Positions 45,803 through 56,802 are shown, counted from the first letter of the stretch. The stretch is DNA of 64,000 bases from Atlantibacter sp. RC6 (GCF_014193285.1 NZ_JACHZE010000003.1:108075-172074); one strand, 5' to 3'. Made by a program: numbers and translations. The notes: generated by a model from the sequence alone, not told the origin.

Positions 45803-47157
45803 GCGCGGCTCCCGGTAACAGGTTTAAGTTCGATACGTTTGATATCACCCACGATCACCAGATAGCTCAGCACCGCGATAAAAGCGTGGACACCCACATA
45901 AATCAGCGCGCCATTGAACGAACCGGAAACCCCAACGATATAACCGATAGCAATCGGCGTCACGATACCGGAGATGTTGCCGAACATGTTGAACAGACCG
46001 CCGCTCAGGCCGCTGATCTCTTTCGGCGCGGTATCCGCCATCACCGCCCAACCCAGCGCGCCGATGCCTTTACCGAAGAACGCCATGGCCATAAAGCCGA
46101 TAATCATCCACTCCGCATCCACATAGTTACAGAACACCATGGTCATGGAGAGCAGCATACCCAGCACGATCGGCGTCTTACGGGCGATATTCAGCGAACC
46201 GGTACGCCGCATCAGCCAGTCGGAAATAATGCCGCCTAACACGCCGCCCACGAAGCCGCAGATGGCCGGAATAGACGCCACGAAACCCGCTTTAAGAATC
46301 GACATGCCGCGCGCCTGCACCAGATACACCGGGAACCAGGTAATAAAGAAGTACGTCAGGGCGTTAATGCAGTACTGGCCGATGTACACGCCAATCATCA
46401 TCCGAGACTGCAACAGTTGCTTGATCTGCCCCCATTTCTGGCTGAACGGCACGGTTTGCTTGCTGCTCTTCTGATCCATATTGATCAGCGCGCCGCCCGC
46501 TTCGATATAATCCAGCTCCGCCTGGTTTACGCCAGGATGCTGGTTCGGTTCGTGGATCATTTTCAGCCACAGGAAGCTGACCAGAATACCCAGACCGCCC
46601 ATAAAGAAGAACACATGCGACCAGCCCACCGCGTGCGTCAGCCAGCCCATGATCGGGGCGAAAATAACGGTCGCGAAGTACTGTGCAGAGTTAAAAATAG
46701 CGACGGCGGTACCCCTTTCCTGCGCCGGGAACCAGGCCGCGACGATCCGGCTGTTGCCGGGGAAAGAAGGCGCTTCAGCCAGCCCCACCAGGAAGCGCAG
46801 GGTAAAAAGCGCAACGATGATGCCGAAACCACTGAAGATATCGACAAAGCCCTGCAACAGGGTAAACATCGACCAGATAAAGATGGACCAAAAGTAGACG
46901 CGTTTTGAACCAAAACGGTCAAGCAGCCAACCGCCCGGGATCTGACCGATTACGTATGCCCACGAAAACGCAGAGAACACATAACCCATCCCGACCGGAT
47001 CCAGCCCGATATCTTTGGCCATTTCTGACCCGGCGATAGAGAGCGTGGCGCGGTCGCCATAGTTAAACGAGGTGACGATAAACAGCATCACCACTATCCA
47101 ATAACGAGCATTGGTGCGCTTTTGCACGGCGCTCGCCGTCTGGCTAATCGTATTCAT
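45799..47157 (-). CDS. gudP: Glucarate/galactarate transporter GudP (MFS)
   Basis: The 452-residue carrier belongs to the anion:cation symporter branch of the major facilitator superfamily, with 12 predicted membrane helices. The N-terminal [12 protein letters not shown] and [18 protein letters not shown] (the loop 2-3 signature) are visible. It brings glucarate or galactarate into the cell and heads the gud operon. The operon is activated in E. coli by CdaR. Confidence 0.95.
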   Translation of the reverse strand: MNTISQTASAVQKRTNARYWIVVMLFIVTSFNYGDRATLSIAGSEMAKDIGLDPVGMGYVFSAFSWAYVIGQIPGGWLLDRFGSKRVYFWSIFIWSMFTLLQGFVDIFSGFGIIVALFTLRFLVGLAEAPSFPGNSRIVAAWFPAQERGTAVAIFNSAQYFATVIFAPIMGWLTHAVGWSHVFFFMGGLGILVSFLWLKMIHEPNQHPGVNQAELDYIEAGGALINMDQKSSKQTVPFSQKWGQIKQLLQSRMMIGVYIGQYCINALTYFFITWFPVYLVQARGMSILKAGFVASIPAICGFVGGVLGGIISDWLMRRTGSLNIARKTPIVLGMLLSMTMVFCNYVDAEWMIIGFMAMAFFGKGIGALGWAVMADTAPKEISGLSGGLFNMFGNISGIVTPIAIGYIVGVSGSFNGALIYVGVHAFIAVLSYLVIVGDIKRIELKPVTGSRA

Positions 47158-47525
47158 TGTTGCACTCCTGAATCATAGCGTGTTGCTACATTCATTCTGA
47201 ACAGCACAACCTGGAGGGTAATCAGAATGAGTTTTTAGTTGTAAGTCGCAGTATTGTTAGCCCAGAGGCGTGACCGCCCTGATTTCTGCGTTTTAAGAAC
47301 TGGCGAAAAAAGTATATGAAGGGGAGGAAAAGAGCTCACCGTGCAGCGCCACAACATTGCGTGGCATTACCTTAAGGGTTTATGGCATCCGCACAACGCA
47401 GTGGGCGATGCTTCACGGAAATGAAACCGCTGGTCCATGAAACGTTGTTTCAAATGAAATGAAGATAAAGAGTGTGAGGTTTGTCGCTTGACGCAGAATG
47501 TGAGCCCCCGGCCAGGGGCCCGGCA
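47158..47525. promoter_or_regulatory. gudP upstream region with a 15-bp palindrome
   Basis: The 368 bp between gudP and yqcA hold no gene I can support. TGAAAC-GTT-GTTTCA (47438-47452) is a perfect palindrome, with a further ATGAAAC at 47421. It lies about 280 bp upstream of gudP, which suits an activator or repressor site. The known gud activator is CdaR, but I cannot match its site from memory. Confidence 0.4.
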
Positions 47526-47975
47526 TTAATTGAGTTGCGCGCCCCAGGCTTCAACCCAGGGATTGGAAACGGATTCCGGTTCCGGATCTTCGCTGGCGTC
47601 GATCAGCAACACCTCGCCCACCCGTTTGGCGCTTTGTTCAGCGAGCAGCGCATCGAACTGCTTTCCGGCGCCGCAGAAATTCTTGTAGGTGCTATCGCCC
47701 AGAGCAATCACGCCATAACGCAGCCCCGGCTGATAGCCCAGTTGGTCCTTAATGCCCTGAAACAGCGGCGCAATGCTGTCCGGCAGATCACCCTGCCCGG
47801 TTGTCGAGGTCACCACCAGCACATAATCGTTCTCATACTGCCGCCAGTCGTTGAGTTCTGGATCCTCATACACGGTGGCGCTATGCCCCTGGCCGCGTAA
47901 GATGGCCTCCGCCTCTTCCGCCACCAGTAGCGCGTTGCCATACATGGTGCCGACAAAAATCCCTATCTTTGCCAT
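47526..47975 (-). CDS. yqcA: Flavodoxin YqcA
   Basis: The 149-residue flavodoxin binds FMN; the phosphate loop is [15 protein letters not shown] near the N-terminus and [12 protein letters not shown] supplies the isoalloxazine loop. It follows truC by 18 bases in the yqcC-truC-yqcA unit conserved in enterobacteria. Its redox partner is not established. Confidence 0.95.
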   Translation of the reverse strand: MAKIGIFVGTMYGNALLVAEEAEAILRGQGHSATVYEDPELNDWRQYENDYVLVVTSTTGQGDLPDSIAPLFQGIKDQLGYQPGLRYGVIALGDSTYKNFCGAGKQFDALLAEQSAKRVGEVLLIDASEDPEPESVSNPWVEAWGAQLN

Positions 47976-47993
47976 TGCTGTGACTCCTTACGG

Positions 47994-48779
47994 TTAATCC
48001 TGATGAGAGTCATCCTGACCGTTGAGTGAAGGAAACTCAACCCTTTCAATATCGGGGAGAATTCCACACCAGCCGAAATGTGACAGTGCCGACATCCAGA
48101 CATTGTCCAGCGGAGCCGTCATCGTCAGCGGTTCGCCGGTGACAGGGTGATTCAGCGACAGCGAACTGGCATGCAACATCAGGCGATCGCAGCCAAAATG
48201 TTCTGCCGCCGCGCGGTTTTGCCGTAAATCACCGTGTTTGCTGTCGCCAATAATCGGGTGGCGCAGATGCGCTAAGTGGCGGCGAAGCTGGTGCTTGCGC
48301 CCGGTTTGCGGCAGTAACGACACCAGGCTGTAGCGCGCGGTCGAATAGCGGCCGACCGCGACCGGCATTTCAGCGGTGGCGATGCCGCGATAGTGGGTCA
48401 CTGCCGGCTGCGGGCCTTTATCGGTGCGGGAAAACTTATCGCCAATTTTATCCAGCTCTTCGGTCAAGGGATAATCCAGCACCGCCTCATCCTGCAACCA
48501 GCCGCGGGTAATGGCGTGGTAGTGTTTTTGGATTTGATGATGTTCAAACTGCTGGGCCAGTAGCCGCCCCACTTCACTGGAAAGGCCCATCAGCAACACG
48601 CCGGAGGTCGGCCTGTCCAGCCGATGGGCGGTAAACACGTGCTGACCAATCTGATCGCGCACGGTTTGCATCACCACGACTTTTTCATCACGATCGAGCC
48701 AACTGCGGTGCACCAGCCAGCCGGACGGTTTATTGACCGCCACCAGCCATTCATCCTGATACAGGATTTCCAGACTCAC
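47994..48779 (-). CDS. truC: tRNA pseudouridine(65) synthase TruC
   Basis: The 261-residue RluA-family enzyme makes pseudouridine 65 in tRNA. The catalytic aspartate is in HRLDRPTSGVLL (about residue 54), and KHQLRRHLAHLRHPIIGD is the conserved C-terminal motif. It overlaps yqcC by 4 bases. Confidence 0.96.
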   Translation of the reverse strand: MSLEILYQDEWLVAVNKPSGWLVHRSWLDRDEKVVVMQTVRDQIGQHVFTAHRLDRPTSGVLLMGLSSEVGRLLAQQFEHHQIQKHYHAITRGWLQDEAVLDYPLTEELDKIGDKFSRTDKGPQPAVTHYRGIATAEMPVAVGRYSTARYSLVSLLPQTGRKHQLRRHLAHLRHPIIGDSKHGDLRQNRAAAEHFGCDRLMLHASSLSLNHPVTGEPLTMTAPLDNVWMSALSHFGWCGILPDIERVEFPSLNGQDDSHQD

Positions 48780-49105
48780 GAGTTTTCCTCAGTGAACCAG
48801 GCGTCCATTTCCTGAAGAAGTTCCAGCACATCTTCCCGCGCCGGATGGCCGGGATGCAGCGCCACTTCATAATAAGGCGCGATAGCAAACGCCTGCGGCA
48901 GCGGGGTGTCGCTGTCGAGCAGCGCATTCATCCGCGGAATAAAAATCCATTGCAGCCATTCATAAGGCGCGAGAGTATCCAGACAAAATGGTTTATCGCT
49001 GTTAAACGCAGCGGCATCAGGGGGCGTGCCCTGCCACTGTTGATGATGACGCAGCGTGGTTTCGATACGTAAAAGCTGCTGACGCACAGCTTCAGCTCTG
49101 TTCAT
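48776..49105 (-). CDS. yqcC: YqcC family protein
   Basis: The ATG at 49105 has GAGG five bases upstream and gives 109 residues, equal to E. coli YqcC; the longer frame enters the 3' flank of csrB. Conserved segments are PFCLDTLAPYEWLQWIFIPRM and APYYEVAL, typical of this DUF446 family (given here in parts: LAPYEWLQW, FIPRM). The protein is small and helical, of unknown function, and coupled to truC. Confidence 0.92.
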   Translation of the reverse strand: MNRAEAVRQQLLRIETTLRHHQQWQGTPPDAAAFNSDKPFCLDTLAPYEWLQWIFIPRMNALLDSDTPLPQAFAIAPYYEVALHPGHPAREDVLELLQEMDAWFTEENS

Positions 49106-49159
49106 GATGACCTCGATTCCGGCAAACAGGCGCGAAGCATAGCATTTCATGGCGGGAAT

Positions 49160-49528
49160 AAAAAAAGGGAGCACTGTAAAAACAGTGCTCCCGGTTCGTT
49201 TCGCAGCAGTCCGGCTACTTTTGTTGCTCCCTGCTCATCCGTGACAACTTTTCCTGCGAGCTCAAGAGCTCAATGTCCTTATTCATGCATCCTGCACGAC
49301 ATCATCCTGATGGCTTAGTTGCACCTTCCTGGCGCTGAATCCCTGATCATCCTGATCCACCGAACATCCCGACCGGCTCTCGTTCTCCCTCCTGGAGGTG
49401 TCCTTTAACGCAGCCTTGCGTTATCCTTGCTTCTTCCTGAAGCCTTCCCTGAATCACCGTCCCGGTGTGTTCCCTGTCTGAAGTAACATCCTCCTGATGT
49501 ACACTTCATGTCGCGACTTCCTGTCGAC
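49160..49528 (-). ncRNA. csrB: CsrB regulatory RNA
   Basis: On the minus strand a 369-base RNA runs from GTCGACAGG at 49528 to a terminator at 49160-49192 (GGGAGCACTGT, loop, complement, T run). It carries more than 20 GGA motifs, many as CAGGA or AGGATG in hairpin loops, the CsrA-binding signature. Start, end and length agree with E. coli csrB, as do the neighbours yqcC and syd. It sequesters CsrA, relieving repression of glycogen synthesis and biofilm formation and altering motility. A TATAT-type -10 lies just upstream. Confidence 0.95.
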
Positions 49529-49699
49529 ACATATAGAATCCGCTATTACGGCTCGCCTTACAAGCGAACAGGGATCACAAATTGCGGTTAAGTTTCATTC
49601 GAAAGCAACAATTTCAATCGTAACCACCTGATAAAAAACAGGTTAAATCCAACACCCAGGTAAACACTCTAAAGTGTTAGTGCCGATATCTCACAAACT

Positions 49700-49717
49700 T
49701 GTAAGAGATATCTCACA
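49700..49717. promoter_or_regulatory. UvrY binding site upstream of csrB
   Basis: TGTAAGAGATATCTCACA is an 18-base near-perfect palindrome of the UvrY/SirA/GacA type, about 170-190 bases upstream of the csrB start, where the E. coli site also lies far upstream. A second half-site GATATCTCACA is at 49685-49695. UvrY phosphorylated by BarA would bind here. Confidence 0.85.
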
Positions 49718-49737
49718 CGCGGATTAGCAAAACAGGC

Positions 49738-50283
49738 TTACACTCGCGGTTCAAGGCGCGTCAGGAAGTCGCTCAGCGTCGGCGCAAGCACGGTGCGCTG
49801 GCGGGTTCCCAGCTTTTCCAGCACCACTTCGCCGCTCAAGTTGCACACTGAAATCACCTCCAGTTCATCCTCCCGGGTCGCAATAAACAGCGTAGGAGAA
49901 AGTTTTAAGCGCTTTTGCGTGACCAGATGCCCGATCAGGTTTTCCTGTACCCGGCGAAAGTCGTCTTCACTCCAGGTTTGCAGCAGCGTCAGCGTTTCGC
50001 CGGCAAACTGCGCGGGCATATCGCCAGCAAACTGGGTGGTATAAAAAGAGTGGGTATCCGCGCGCAGTACGATATCCATCGCCCGCTCCACAGCGCTGAG
50101 ATCGGCGGCAGGTTCAAACGGCTGCGGCTGCCAAATCACTTTATCCTGCAACGCCGAAATGATGCACGGCGAGGGCACTCCATAGAGCTCTTCGCTTTGC
50201 GGCCAGGTGGCGTACGCCTCATGCCACGCGTCGCAAAATCGGCTGGTAAAGGCTTTCAGGGCTTGCTGCACGTCACTTTCCAC
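49738..50283 (-). CDS. syd: SecY-interacting protein Syd
   Basis: Starting at GTG 50283 the product has 181 residues, the E. coli Syd length; the longer frame to 50355 would overlap queF. Syd associates with SecY and is thought to monitor or discard improperly assembled translocons. Conserved segments [17 protein letters not shown] and [19 protein letters not shown] are visible. GTG 50286 is an equally possible start. Confidence 0.93.
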   Translation of the reverse strand: MESDVQQALKAFTSRFCDAWHEAYATWPQSEELYGVPSPCIISALQDKVIWQPQPFEPAADLSAVERAMDIVLRADTHSFYTTQFAGDMPAQFAGETLTLLQTWSEDDFRRVQENLIGHLVTQKRLKLSPTLFIATREDELEVISVCNLSGEVVLEKLGTRQRTVLAPTLSDFLTRLEPRV

Positions 50284-50353
50284 CACGTTTCTCTCTCTTT
50301 GCCAGGTACGGTACACTAGGCCGAATATTGTACCTGCTTTATTTTGGTGACAC

Positions 50354-51199
50354 ATGACTTCTTATGAAAACCACGCGGCGTTAAGTGGACTGACGCTCGG
50401 CAAGTCCACGGATTACCGGGATATTTACGATGCCAGCCTGTTGCAGCCGGTGCCGCGCAGTTTAAACCGCGACCCGCTGGGAATTAGCGCTGAGGATTTA
50501 CCGTTTCACGGCGCGGATATCTGGACGCTGTACGAGCTCTCCTGGCTGAACAGCAACGGCTTACCGCAGGTGGCGGTCGGGCACGTCAGCATTGATTCCA
50601 CCAGCGTCAATCTGGTGGAGTCCAAGAGCTTCAAACTTTACCTCAACAGCTTTAACCAGAGCCGTTTCGCCAGCTGGGATGAGGTGCAAAACACCCTTGC
50701 CCGGGATTTAAGCCACTGCGCGCAGGGCCACGTCGAGGTACAGCTTTACCGGCTCCAGGAGATTGAAGGACACGCCATCGCCGCGTTCGACGGCGTGTGT
50801 ATCGACGATCAACCTATCACCATTGATCACTATGAGTTTGATGCCGCGTATCTGGACGGCGCGGCGGGAGAGCAGCAGGTTGAAGAAACCCTGGTCAGCC
50901 ATATCCTGAAATCCAACTGTCTGATTACCCATCAGCCAGACTGGGGCTCGGTGCAAATCCGCTATCGCGGCCCGCAAATCGACCGGGAAAAACTGCTGCG
51001 TTATCTGGTCTCATTCCGCCACCATAACGAATTCCATGAGCAGTGCGTAGAGCGAATTTTTAGCGACATCATGCGATTCTGCCGCCCGCAAACCCTGAGC
51101 GTCTATGCGCGCTATACCCGGCGCGGCGGGCTGGACATTAACCCCTGGCGCAGCAATAGCGATTTCACCCCTGCCACCGGGCGGCTGGTGCGCCAATAA
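50354..51199 (+). CDS. queF: NADPH-dependent 7-cyano-7-deazaguanine reductase
   Basis: The 281-residue two-domain enzyme reduces preQ0 to preQ1, the step after QueC in queuosine synthesis. The catalytic cysteine lies in [13 protein letters not shown], and the YELSWLN...[12 protein letters not shown] region is the QueF signature. It is divergent from syd across about 70 bp. Confidence 0.97.
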   Translation: MTSYENHAALSGLTLGKSTDYRDIYDASLLQPVPRSLNRDPLGISAEDLPFHGADIWTLYELSWLNSNGLPQVAVGHVSIDSTSVNLVESKSFKLYLNSFNQSRFASWDEVQNTLARDLSHCAQGHVEVQLYRLQEIEGHAIAAFDGVCIDDQPITIDHYEFDAAYLDGAAGEQQVEETLVSHILKSNCLITHQPDWGSVQIRYRGPQIDREKLLRYLVSFRHHNEFHEQCVERIFSDIMRFCRPQTLSVYARYTRRGGLDINPWRSNSDFTPATGRLVRQ

Positions 51200-51313
51200 C
51201 TGGAATATGTCTCGCATTTGACACACCATTTTACGTTAGCGGGTTGTTAAACCTGAGCGGGCGGGGCTATTGTAATCACAGGGATCGGCGCGTTGTGCCC
51301 GTAAGGAGTTCAC

Positions 51314-52678
51314 TTGATTACACATATTAGCCCGCTTGGCTCAATGGATATGTTGTCGCAGCTGGAAGTTGACATGCTTAAACGCACGGCCAGCAGCGAC
51401 CTTTATCAACTCTTCCGCAATTGTTCACTGGCTGTACTGAATTCCGGTAGTCAGACCGACAACAGTAAAGAACTGCTTTCTCGCTTCGAGAATTTCGATA
51501 TTAACGTGCTGCGGCGCGAGCGCGGCGTAAAGCTCGAACTGATTAACCCGCCGGATGAGGCCTTTGTCGATGGCCGCATTATTCGCTCGTTACAGGCCAA
51601 CCTGTTCGCGGTACTGCGCGATATTTTGTTCGTTAACGGGCAAATTACCAACGCCGGTCGGTTACAGCATCTCGACCTGGAAGATTCCACTCATATCACT
51701 AACCTGGTGTTTTCGATCCTGCGCAACGCCCGCGCGCTGCACGTTGGGGAAGCGCCGAATATGGTGGTGTGCTGGGGCGGCCACTCAATCAACGAAACCG
51801 AATATCTGTATGCCCGCCGCGTCGGCACCCAGTTGGGCCTGCGCGAACTCAATATCTGTACCGGCTGCGGGCCGGGCGCGATGGAAGCGCCAATGAAGGG
51901 CGCGGCGGTGGGCCACGCTCAACAGCGCTATAAAGATGGCCGCTTTATCGGTATGACCGAGCCGTCGATTATCGCGGCGGAACCGCCGAATCCGTTGGTC
52001 AACGAGTTGATCATCATGCCGGATATTGAAAAGCGCCTCGAAGCGTTCGTGCGTATCGCCCATGGGATCATTATTTTCCCGGGCGGCGTGGGGACGGCGG
52101 AAGAGCTGCTTTATTTACTGGGCATTCTGATGAATCCGCACAACCAGGACCAGGTGCTGCCGCTAATCCTTACCGGGCCGAAGCAGAGCGCGGATTACTT
52201 CCGGGTACTGGATGAGTTTATTGTCAGTACCCTGGGCGAGCAGGCGCGTCGTTACTACCGCATTATTATCGATGATGCTCCGGAAGTGGCGCGCCAGATG
52301 AAAAAAGCGATGCCGCAGGTAAAAGAGAACCGTCGTGAAACCGGCGACGCCTACAGTTTTAACTGGTCGATTCGCATTTCGCCGGATCTGCAGGTGCCGT
52401 TCGAGCCAACCCACACCAATATGGCGAACCTGAAACTTTATCCTGATCAGCCGACGGAAGTGCTGGCGGCGGATCTGCGTCGCGCCTTCTCCGGCATCGT
52501 CGCGGGTAACGTGAAGGAAAACGGCATCCGGGCTATTGAACAATACGGCCCGTATAAAATTCACGGCGATGCGCACATGATGAAGCAGATGGATCATCTG
52601 CTTCAGGGTTTTGTCGCACAGCACCGCATGAAACTGCCGGGCAGCGCGTACATCCCCTGCTATGAGATCTGTACCTAG
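51314..52678 (+). CDS. ppnN: Nucleotide 5'-monophosphate nucleosidase PpnN
   Basis: The 454-residue LOG-family enzyme (formerly YgdH) cleaves purine and pyrimidine nucleoside monophosphates to base and ribose 5-phosphate, and in E. coli is stimulated by (p)ppGpp. The nucleotide-binding motif [10 protein letters not shown] is at about 255, with [14 protein letters not shown] before it. Length equals the E. coli protein. A leader of about 110 bp follows queF. Confidence 0.96.
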   Translation: MITHISPLGSMDMLSQLEVDMLKRTASSDLYQLFRNCSLAVLNSGSQTDNSKELLSRFENFDINVLRRERGVKLELINPPDEAFVDGRIIRSLQANLFAVLRDILFVNGQITNAGRLQHLDLEDSTHITNLVFSILRNARALHVGEAPNMVVCWGGHSINETEYLYARRVGTQLGLRELNICTGCGPGAMEAPMKGAAVGHAQQRYKDGRFIGMTEPSIIAAEPPNPLVNELIIMPDIEKRLEAFVRIAHGIIIFPGGVGTAEELLYLLGILMNPHNQDQVLPLILTGPKQSADYFRVLDEFIVSTLGEQARRYYRIIIDDAPEVARQMKKAMPQVKENRRETGDAYSFNWSIRISPDLQVPFEPTHTNMANLKLYPDQPTEVLAADLRRAFSGIVAGNVKENGIRAIEQYGPYKIHGDAHMMKQMDHLLQGFVAQHRMKLPGSAYIPCYEICT

Positions 52679-52695
52679 CATAATCTAAACAGTGA

Positions 52696-52721
52696 GGGCG
52701 GCGCTGAGCCGCCCTTTTTTT
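52696..52721 (+). terminator. Terminator of ppnN
   Basis: GGGCGGC and GCCGCCC pair across a 5-base loop and are followed by seven T residues, 15 bases past the stop codon. Confidence 0.92.
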
Positions 52722-53143
52722 CGTCCTGACGTCAAAAAGAAAACGATTGCTTTCACGTTCCCGACGGAAAACATCATTCTAAGTAATCAATTTCCCTTAA
52801 TAAATCTCGTTTAACCTCAATTTAACAGAGCAAAATCTGATATCTGTCGCTGACAGTATCCTGCCCTGCCCTGCGAATGATAGGCTTCGCGTCCAATAAT
52901 CTGGCAAAGGAGTAATAAAGCAGCGCAAAGGCCCAAAAAATACCCTTATAAAAAGTAGATTATGGCAATTGAGATCCCGATCACTGATAGATTGACGCCA
53001 TAAATGTATCTTTCCGCCCGAAAATAGTTACGGGAAAAAATTATAAAAATCCCCTCTTTACCAGTATTTCGTTTTACAGTCAGGCACTTTTGCATTGGAT
53101 GTCTCTAAAAGCCTGATTTTTATGCTTCCTCCAGGAGAAACAG
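52722..53143. promoter_or_regulatory. sdaC upstream region
   Basis: This AT-rich 422-bp gap holds no ORF that I can support. It should contain the sdaCB promoter; in E. coli serine-related genes here respond to CRP and Lrp, but I cannot fix a site. sdaC has a good AGGAGAA ribosome site at its ATG. Confidence 0.4.
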
Positions 53144-54430
53144 ATGGAAACCACTCAAACCAGCACCATTGCGTCAACCGCGACGCGTAGTTCATGGCGC
53201 AAAACCGACACCATGTGGATGCTTGGCCTGTACGGCACGGCAATCGGCGCAGGTGTTCTTTTCTTACCTATCAACGCCGGTGTCGGCGGCATGATCCCGC
53301 TGATCATCATGGCGATCATTGCTTTCCCGATGACCTTCTTTGCACACCGTGGGCTGACCCGCTTTGTGCTGTCAGGCAAAAACCCGGGCGAAGACATCAC
53401 TGAAGTGGTTGAAGAACACTTCGGCGTCGGCGCAGGCAAACTGATCACCCTGCTCTACTTCTTTGCTATTTACCCCATCCTGCTGGTGTATAGCGTGGCG
53501 ATCACCAACACGGTGGACAGCTTTATTACCCACCAGTTGGGCATGACTGCGCCGCCGCGTGCCATCCTGTCGCTGATCCTGATTGTCGGCATGATGACTA
53601 TCGTGCGTTTCGGCGAGCACATGATCGTAAAAGCGATGAGCGTGCTGGTGTTCCCGTTTGTGGCGGCCCTGATGCTGCTGGCGCTGTACCTGATCCCGCA
53701 GTGGAACGGCGCGGCGCTGGACACCCTGTCCCTGAGCTCTGCCTCTACCGGCAACGGCCTGTGGATGACGCTGTGGCTGGCCATCCCGGTAATGGTGTTC
53801 TCCTTTAACCACTCACCGATCATCTCCTCCTTCGCCGTGGCGAAGCGTGAAGAGTACGGTGTGGAAGCAGAGAAGAAATGTTCACGTATTCTGGCGTTCG
53901 CACACATCATGATGGTGCTGACGGTCATGTTCTTCGTGTTCAGCTGCGTACTGAGCCTCTCCCCGGCTGACCTGGCGGAAGCGAAAGCGCAGAACATCTC
54001 GATTCTGTCTTATCTGGCTAACCACTTTAACGCGCCGATCATCGCCTGGATGGCGCCGATCATCGCGATTATCGCTATCACCAAATCCTTCCTGGGCCAC
54101 TACCTGGGCGCGCGTGAAGGCTTCAACGGTATGGTGATTAAATCTCTGCGTGGCAAAGGTAAATCTATCGAAATCAACAAACTGAACCGCATCACTGCGC
54201 TGTTCATGCTGGTTACCACCTGGATTGTGGCGACCCTGAACCCGAGCATCCTGGGCATGATTGAAACCCTGGGCGGCCCGGTTATCGCAATGATCCTGTT
54301 CCTGATGCCGATGTATGCCATCCACAAAGTGCCGGCTATGCGCAAGTACAGCGGCCATATCAGCAACGTATTCGTAGTTGTGATGGGCCTGATTGCCATC
54401 TCCGCTATCTTCTACTCGCTGTTCGGCTAA
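53144..54430 (+). CDS. sdaC: L-serine:H+ symporter SdaC
   Basis: The 428-residue inner-membrane carrier of the HAAAP family takes up L-serine with high affinity. About 11 hydrophobic helices are seen, starting with [20 protein letters not shown], the family's first helix. It is followed after 66 bases by the serine deaminase gene sdaB, so uptake and degradation are made together. SdaC is one residue shorter than in E. coli. Confidence 0.97.
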   Translation: METTQTSTIASTATRSSWRKTDTMWMLGLYGTAIGAGVLFLPINAGVGGMIPLIIMAIIAFPMTFFAHRGLTRFVLSGKNPGEDITEVVEEHFGVGAGKLITLLYFFAIYPILLVYSVAITNTVDSFITHQLGMTAPPRAILSLILIVGMMTIVRFGEHMIVKAMSVLVFPFVAALMLLALYLIPQWNGAALDTLSLSSASTGNGLWMTLWLAIPVMVFSFNHSPIISSFAVAKREEYGVEAEKKCSRILAFAHIMMVLTVMFFVFSCVLSLSPADLAEAKAQNISILSYLANHFNAPIIAWMAPIIAIIAITKSFLGHYLGAREGFNGMVIKSLRGKGKSIEINKLNRITALFMLVTTWIVATLNPSILGMIETLGGPVIAMILFLMPMYAIHKVPAMRKYSGHISNVFVVVMGLIAISAIFYSLFG

Positions 54431-54441
54431 TAGCCTCGTCC

Positions 54442-54462
54442 GCGCCGCTCGCTGAGCGGCGC
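54442..54462 (+). promoter_or_regulatory. Intercistronic hairpin between sdaC and sdaB
   Basis: GCGCCGCTC and GAGCGGCGC form a perfect 9-bp stem with a 3-base loop 12 bases after sdaC. There is no T run, so it more likely stabilises the upstream mRNA or tunes the sdaC:sdaB ratio than terminates. Confidence 0.5.
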
Positions 54463-54496
54463 ATGCCCTTACCTCTCACTACGCAATGGATGCATC

Positions 54497-55864
54497 ATGA
54501 TTAGTGTTTTTGATATTTTCAAAATCGGTATCGGTCCTTCGAGTTCCCATACTGTCGGGCCGATGAAAGCGGGCAAGCAGTTTACGGATGATTTAATCGC
54601 ACAAGGATTGTTGCGTGATGTTACCCGTGTCGTTGTTGATGTTTACGGTTCTCTTTCCCTGACGGGCAAGGGCCACCACACTGATATTGCTATCATTATG
54701 GGTCTGGCGGGCAACCTGCCGCACTCGGTTGATATCGATAGCATTCCTGGCTTTATTCAGGACGTTAACACCCATGGACGCCTGCAACTGGCGAACGGCG
54801 AACACGAAGTGGAATTCCCGGTCGATCAGTGCATGAATTTCCACGCTGATAACCTTTCCCTGCACGAAAACGGGATGCGCATTACCGCGCTTGCCGGTGA
54901 CAAGGTGGTTTACAGCCAGACTTATTACTCCATCGGCGGTGGCTTTATCGTCGATGAAGACCACTTCGGCGTGACCAACGCGTCACCGGTCGAAGTGCCT
55001 TATCCGTATAAAAACGCAGCGGATTTACAGCGCCATTGCCGCGAAACCGGCCTGTCGCTCTCCGGCCTGATGATGAAAAACGAACTCGCTTTGCGCAGCA
55101 AAGAAGAGCTCGAAACCCATCTGGCGCAAGTATGGGAAGTGATGCGCGGCGGCATTGAACGCGGCATCACCACCGAAGGCGTTCTGCCGGGCAAACTGCG
55201 CGTACCGCGCCGTGCCGCGGCGCTGCGCCGTATGCTGGTGAGCAGCGACAAAACCACCATGGACCCGATGGCGGTGGTTGACTGGATCAACATGTTCGCG
55301 CTGGCGGTTAACGAAGAAAACGCCGCGGGTGGTCGCGTTGTCACCGCGCCGACCAATGGCGCATGCGGCATCGTTCCGGCTGTGCTGGCGTACTACGACA
55401 AGTTTATCCGCGAAGTGAACGCCAACTCGCTGGCGCGTTACCTGCTGGTTGCCAGCGCTATCGGCTCGCTCTACAAGATGAACGCCTCTATTTCCGGTGC
55501 GGAAGTGGGTTGCCAGGGTGAAGTGGGCGTCGCCTGCTCTATGGCGGCGGCGGGTCTGGCGGAGCTGCTGGGCGCAAGCCCGATGCAGGTGTGCATCGCG
55601 GCGGAAATCGGCATGGAACACAACCTTGGCCTGACCTGCGACCCGGTTGCCGGACAGGTGCAGGTGCCATGCATCGAGCGTAACGCTATTGCTGCTGTGA
55701 AAGCGGTGAACGCTGCGCGTATGGCGCTGCGTCGCACCAGCGAGCCGCGCGTCTGCCTCGATAAAGTTATCGAAACCATGTACGAAACGGGTAAAGACAT
55801 GAACGCCAAGTACCGTGAAACCTCGCGCGGTGGTCTGGCGATGAAAGTCGTTACCTGCGATTAA
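54497..55864 (+). CDS. sdaB: L-serine ammonia-lyase SdaB
   Basis: The 455-residue 4Fe-4S enzyme deaminates L-serine to pyruvate. The N-terminal beta domain begins FDIFKIGIGPSSSHTVGPM; the alpha catalytic domain has the cluster-binding cysteines in NGACGIVPA, later VGCQGEVGVACSMAAA and LTCDPV. Length equals E. coli SdaB. It works with the upstream serine carrier SdaC. Confidence 0.97.
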   Translation: MISVFDIFKIGIGPSSSHTVGPMKAGKQFTDDLIAQGLLRDVTRVVVDVYGSLSLTGKGHHTDIAIIMGLAGNLPHSVDIDSIPGFIQDVNTHGRLQLANGEHEVEFPVDQCMNFHADNLSLHENGMRITALAGDKVVYSQTYYSIGGGFIVDEDHFGVTNASPVEVPYPYKNAADLQRHCRETGLSLSGLMMKNELALRSKEELETHLAQVWEVMRGGIERGITTEGVLPGKLRVPRRAAALRRMLVSSDKTTMDPMAVVDWINMFALAVNEENAAGGRVVTAPTNGACGIVPAVLAYYDKFIREVNANSLARYLLVASAIGSLYKMNASISGAEVGCQGEVGVACSMAAAGLAELLGASPMQVCIAAEIGMEHNLGLTCDPVAGQVQVPCIERNAIAAVKAVNAARMALRRTSEPRVCLDKVIETMYETGKDMNAKYRETSRGGLAMKVVTCD

Positions 55865-55873
55865 CCCTTCCTT

Positions 55874-55903
55874 CTCCGCCTTCCCTGTGAAGGCGGAGCT
55901 GTT
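55874..55903 (+). terminator. Terminator of sdaCB
   Basis: CTCCGCCTTC and GAAGGCGGAG make a 10-bp stem with a 5-base loop followed by CTGTTTTT, ten bases after the sdaB stop. Confidence 0.85.
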
Positions 55904-55995
55904 TTTGCGGCATATCTTCCTGATTCCCCCTGATTTGTGGTCCATGCTATCGAGAAATGATAGGGTAGCCCCACACTGACACGGAGGCGGAATAC

Positions 55996-56751
55996 ATGGC
56001 TGTACTATTAATCGTTGACGCGCTGAATCTTATTCGTCGCATTCATGCCGTACAGGGTTCGCCCTGTGCAGATACCTGCGTTCATGCGCTTCAGCAGTTA
56101 ATTGTGCACAGTCATCCGACCCATGCCGTCGCCGTGTTTGACGACGAGGCCCGCGATAGCGGCTGGCGTCATCAGCTTTTCCCGGATTACAAAGCGGGAC
56201 GCGCGCCAATGCCGGACGATCTGCACGCCGAAATGCCCGCCCTGCGCCGGGCGTTTACCGAACATGGCGTAGCGTGCTGGCATTCCCCGGGGAACGAGGC
56301 AGACGATCTCGCTGCCACCCTGGCGGTAAAAATCGCCACTGCCGGGCATCAGGCGATGATTGTTTCTACCGATAAAGGCTATTGCCAGCTGCTATCATCG
56401 GCGATCCAAATCCGCGATTACTTTCAGAAACGCTGGCTGGATGCGCCGTTTATCGAAAATGAGTATGGCGTCGCGCCGCAGACGCTCCCGGATTACTGGG
56501 GGCTGGCAGGCATCAGCAGCTCGAAAATCCCCGGCGTGGCGGGCATTGGGCCGAAAAGCGCCACCCAGCTTATTCGCGAGTTTGGTTCGCTGGAAAACAT
56601 TTATGCCAGTCTGGAAAGCGTGCCGGAGAAATGGCGTAAAAAACTCGAAGCGCACCGCGAGAACGCTTTCCTGAGCCGGACGATTTCCACCCTGAAAACC
56701 GATCTCCAGCTGGACGGCAATTTGCAACAGCTGCGCCTGACGCGGCGTTGA
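55996..56751 (+). CDS. xni: Flap endonuclease Xni (ExoIX)
   Basis: The 251-residue protein resembles the 5'-nuclease domain of DNA polymerase I. Metal-binding acids appear in [37 protein letters not shown] and STDKGY, and a helix-hairpin-helix-like [15 protein letters not shown] contacts DNA. In E. coli Xni binds potassium and has flap endonuclease activity. An ATG with AGGCGG upstream starts it. Confidence 0.96.
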   Translation: MAVLLIVDALNLIRRIHAVQGSPCADTCVHALQQLIVHSHPTHAVAVFDDEARDSGWRHQLFPDYKAGRAPMPDDLHAEMPALRRAFTEHGVACWHSPGNEADDLAATLAVKIATAGHQAMIVSTDKGYCQLLSSAIQIRDYFQKRWLDAPFIENEYGVAPQTLPDYWGLAGISSSKIPGVAGIGPKSATQLIREFGSLENIYASLESVPEKWRKKLEAHRENAFLSRTISTLKTDLQLDGNLQQLRLTRR

Positions 56752-56763
56752 GCCTGAGAAACA

Positions 56764-56787
56764 GCAAAGGGCTCGAAGGCCCTTTGC
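56764..56787. terminator. Hairpin between convergent xni and rlmM
   Basis: GCAAAGGGC and GCCCTTTGC pair across six bases, 12 bases past xni and 16 before the rlmM stop. T runs are weak on both sides. Confidence 0.5.
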
Positions 56788-56802
56788 AAAAGTGAAAATC
56801 GC

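Noticed and set aside
49106..49174. Longer yqcC start
   Set aside because: It runs into the csrB terminator; the ATG at 49105 has the ribosome site and family length.
49160..49528. Repeated CATCCTGA-like motifs as a tandem repeat or CRISPR
   Set aside because: They are the GGA-bearing loops of csrB read on the other strand.
50284..50355. Longer syd start overlapping queF
   Set aside because: The GTG at 50283 gives exactly the known 181-residue protein.
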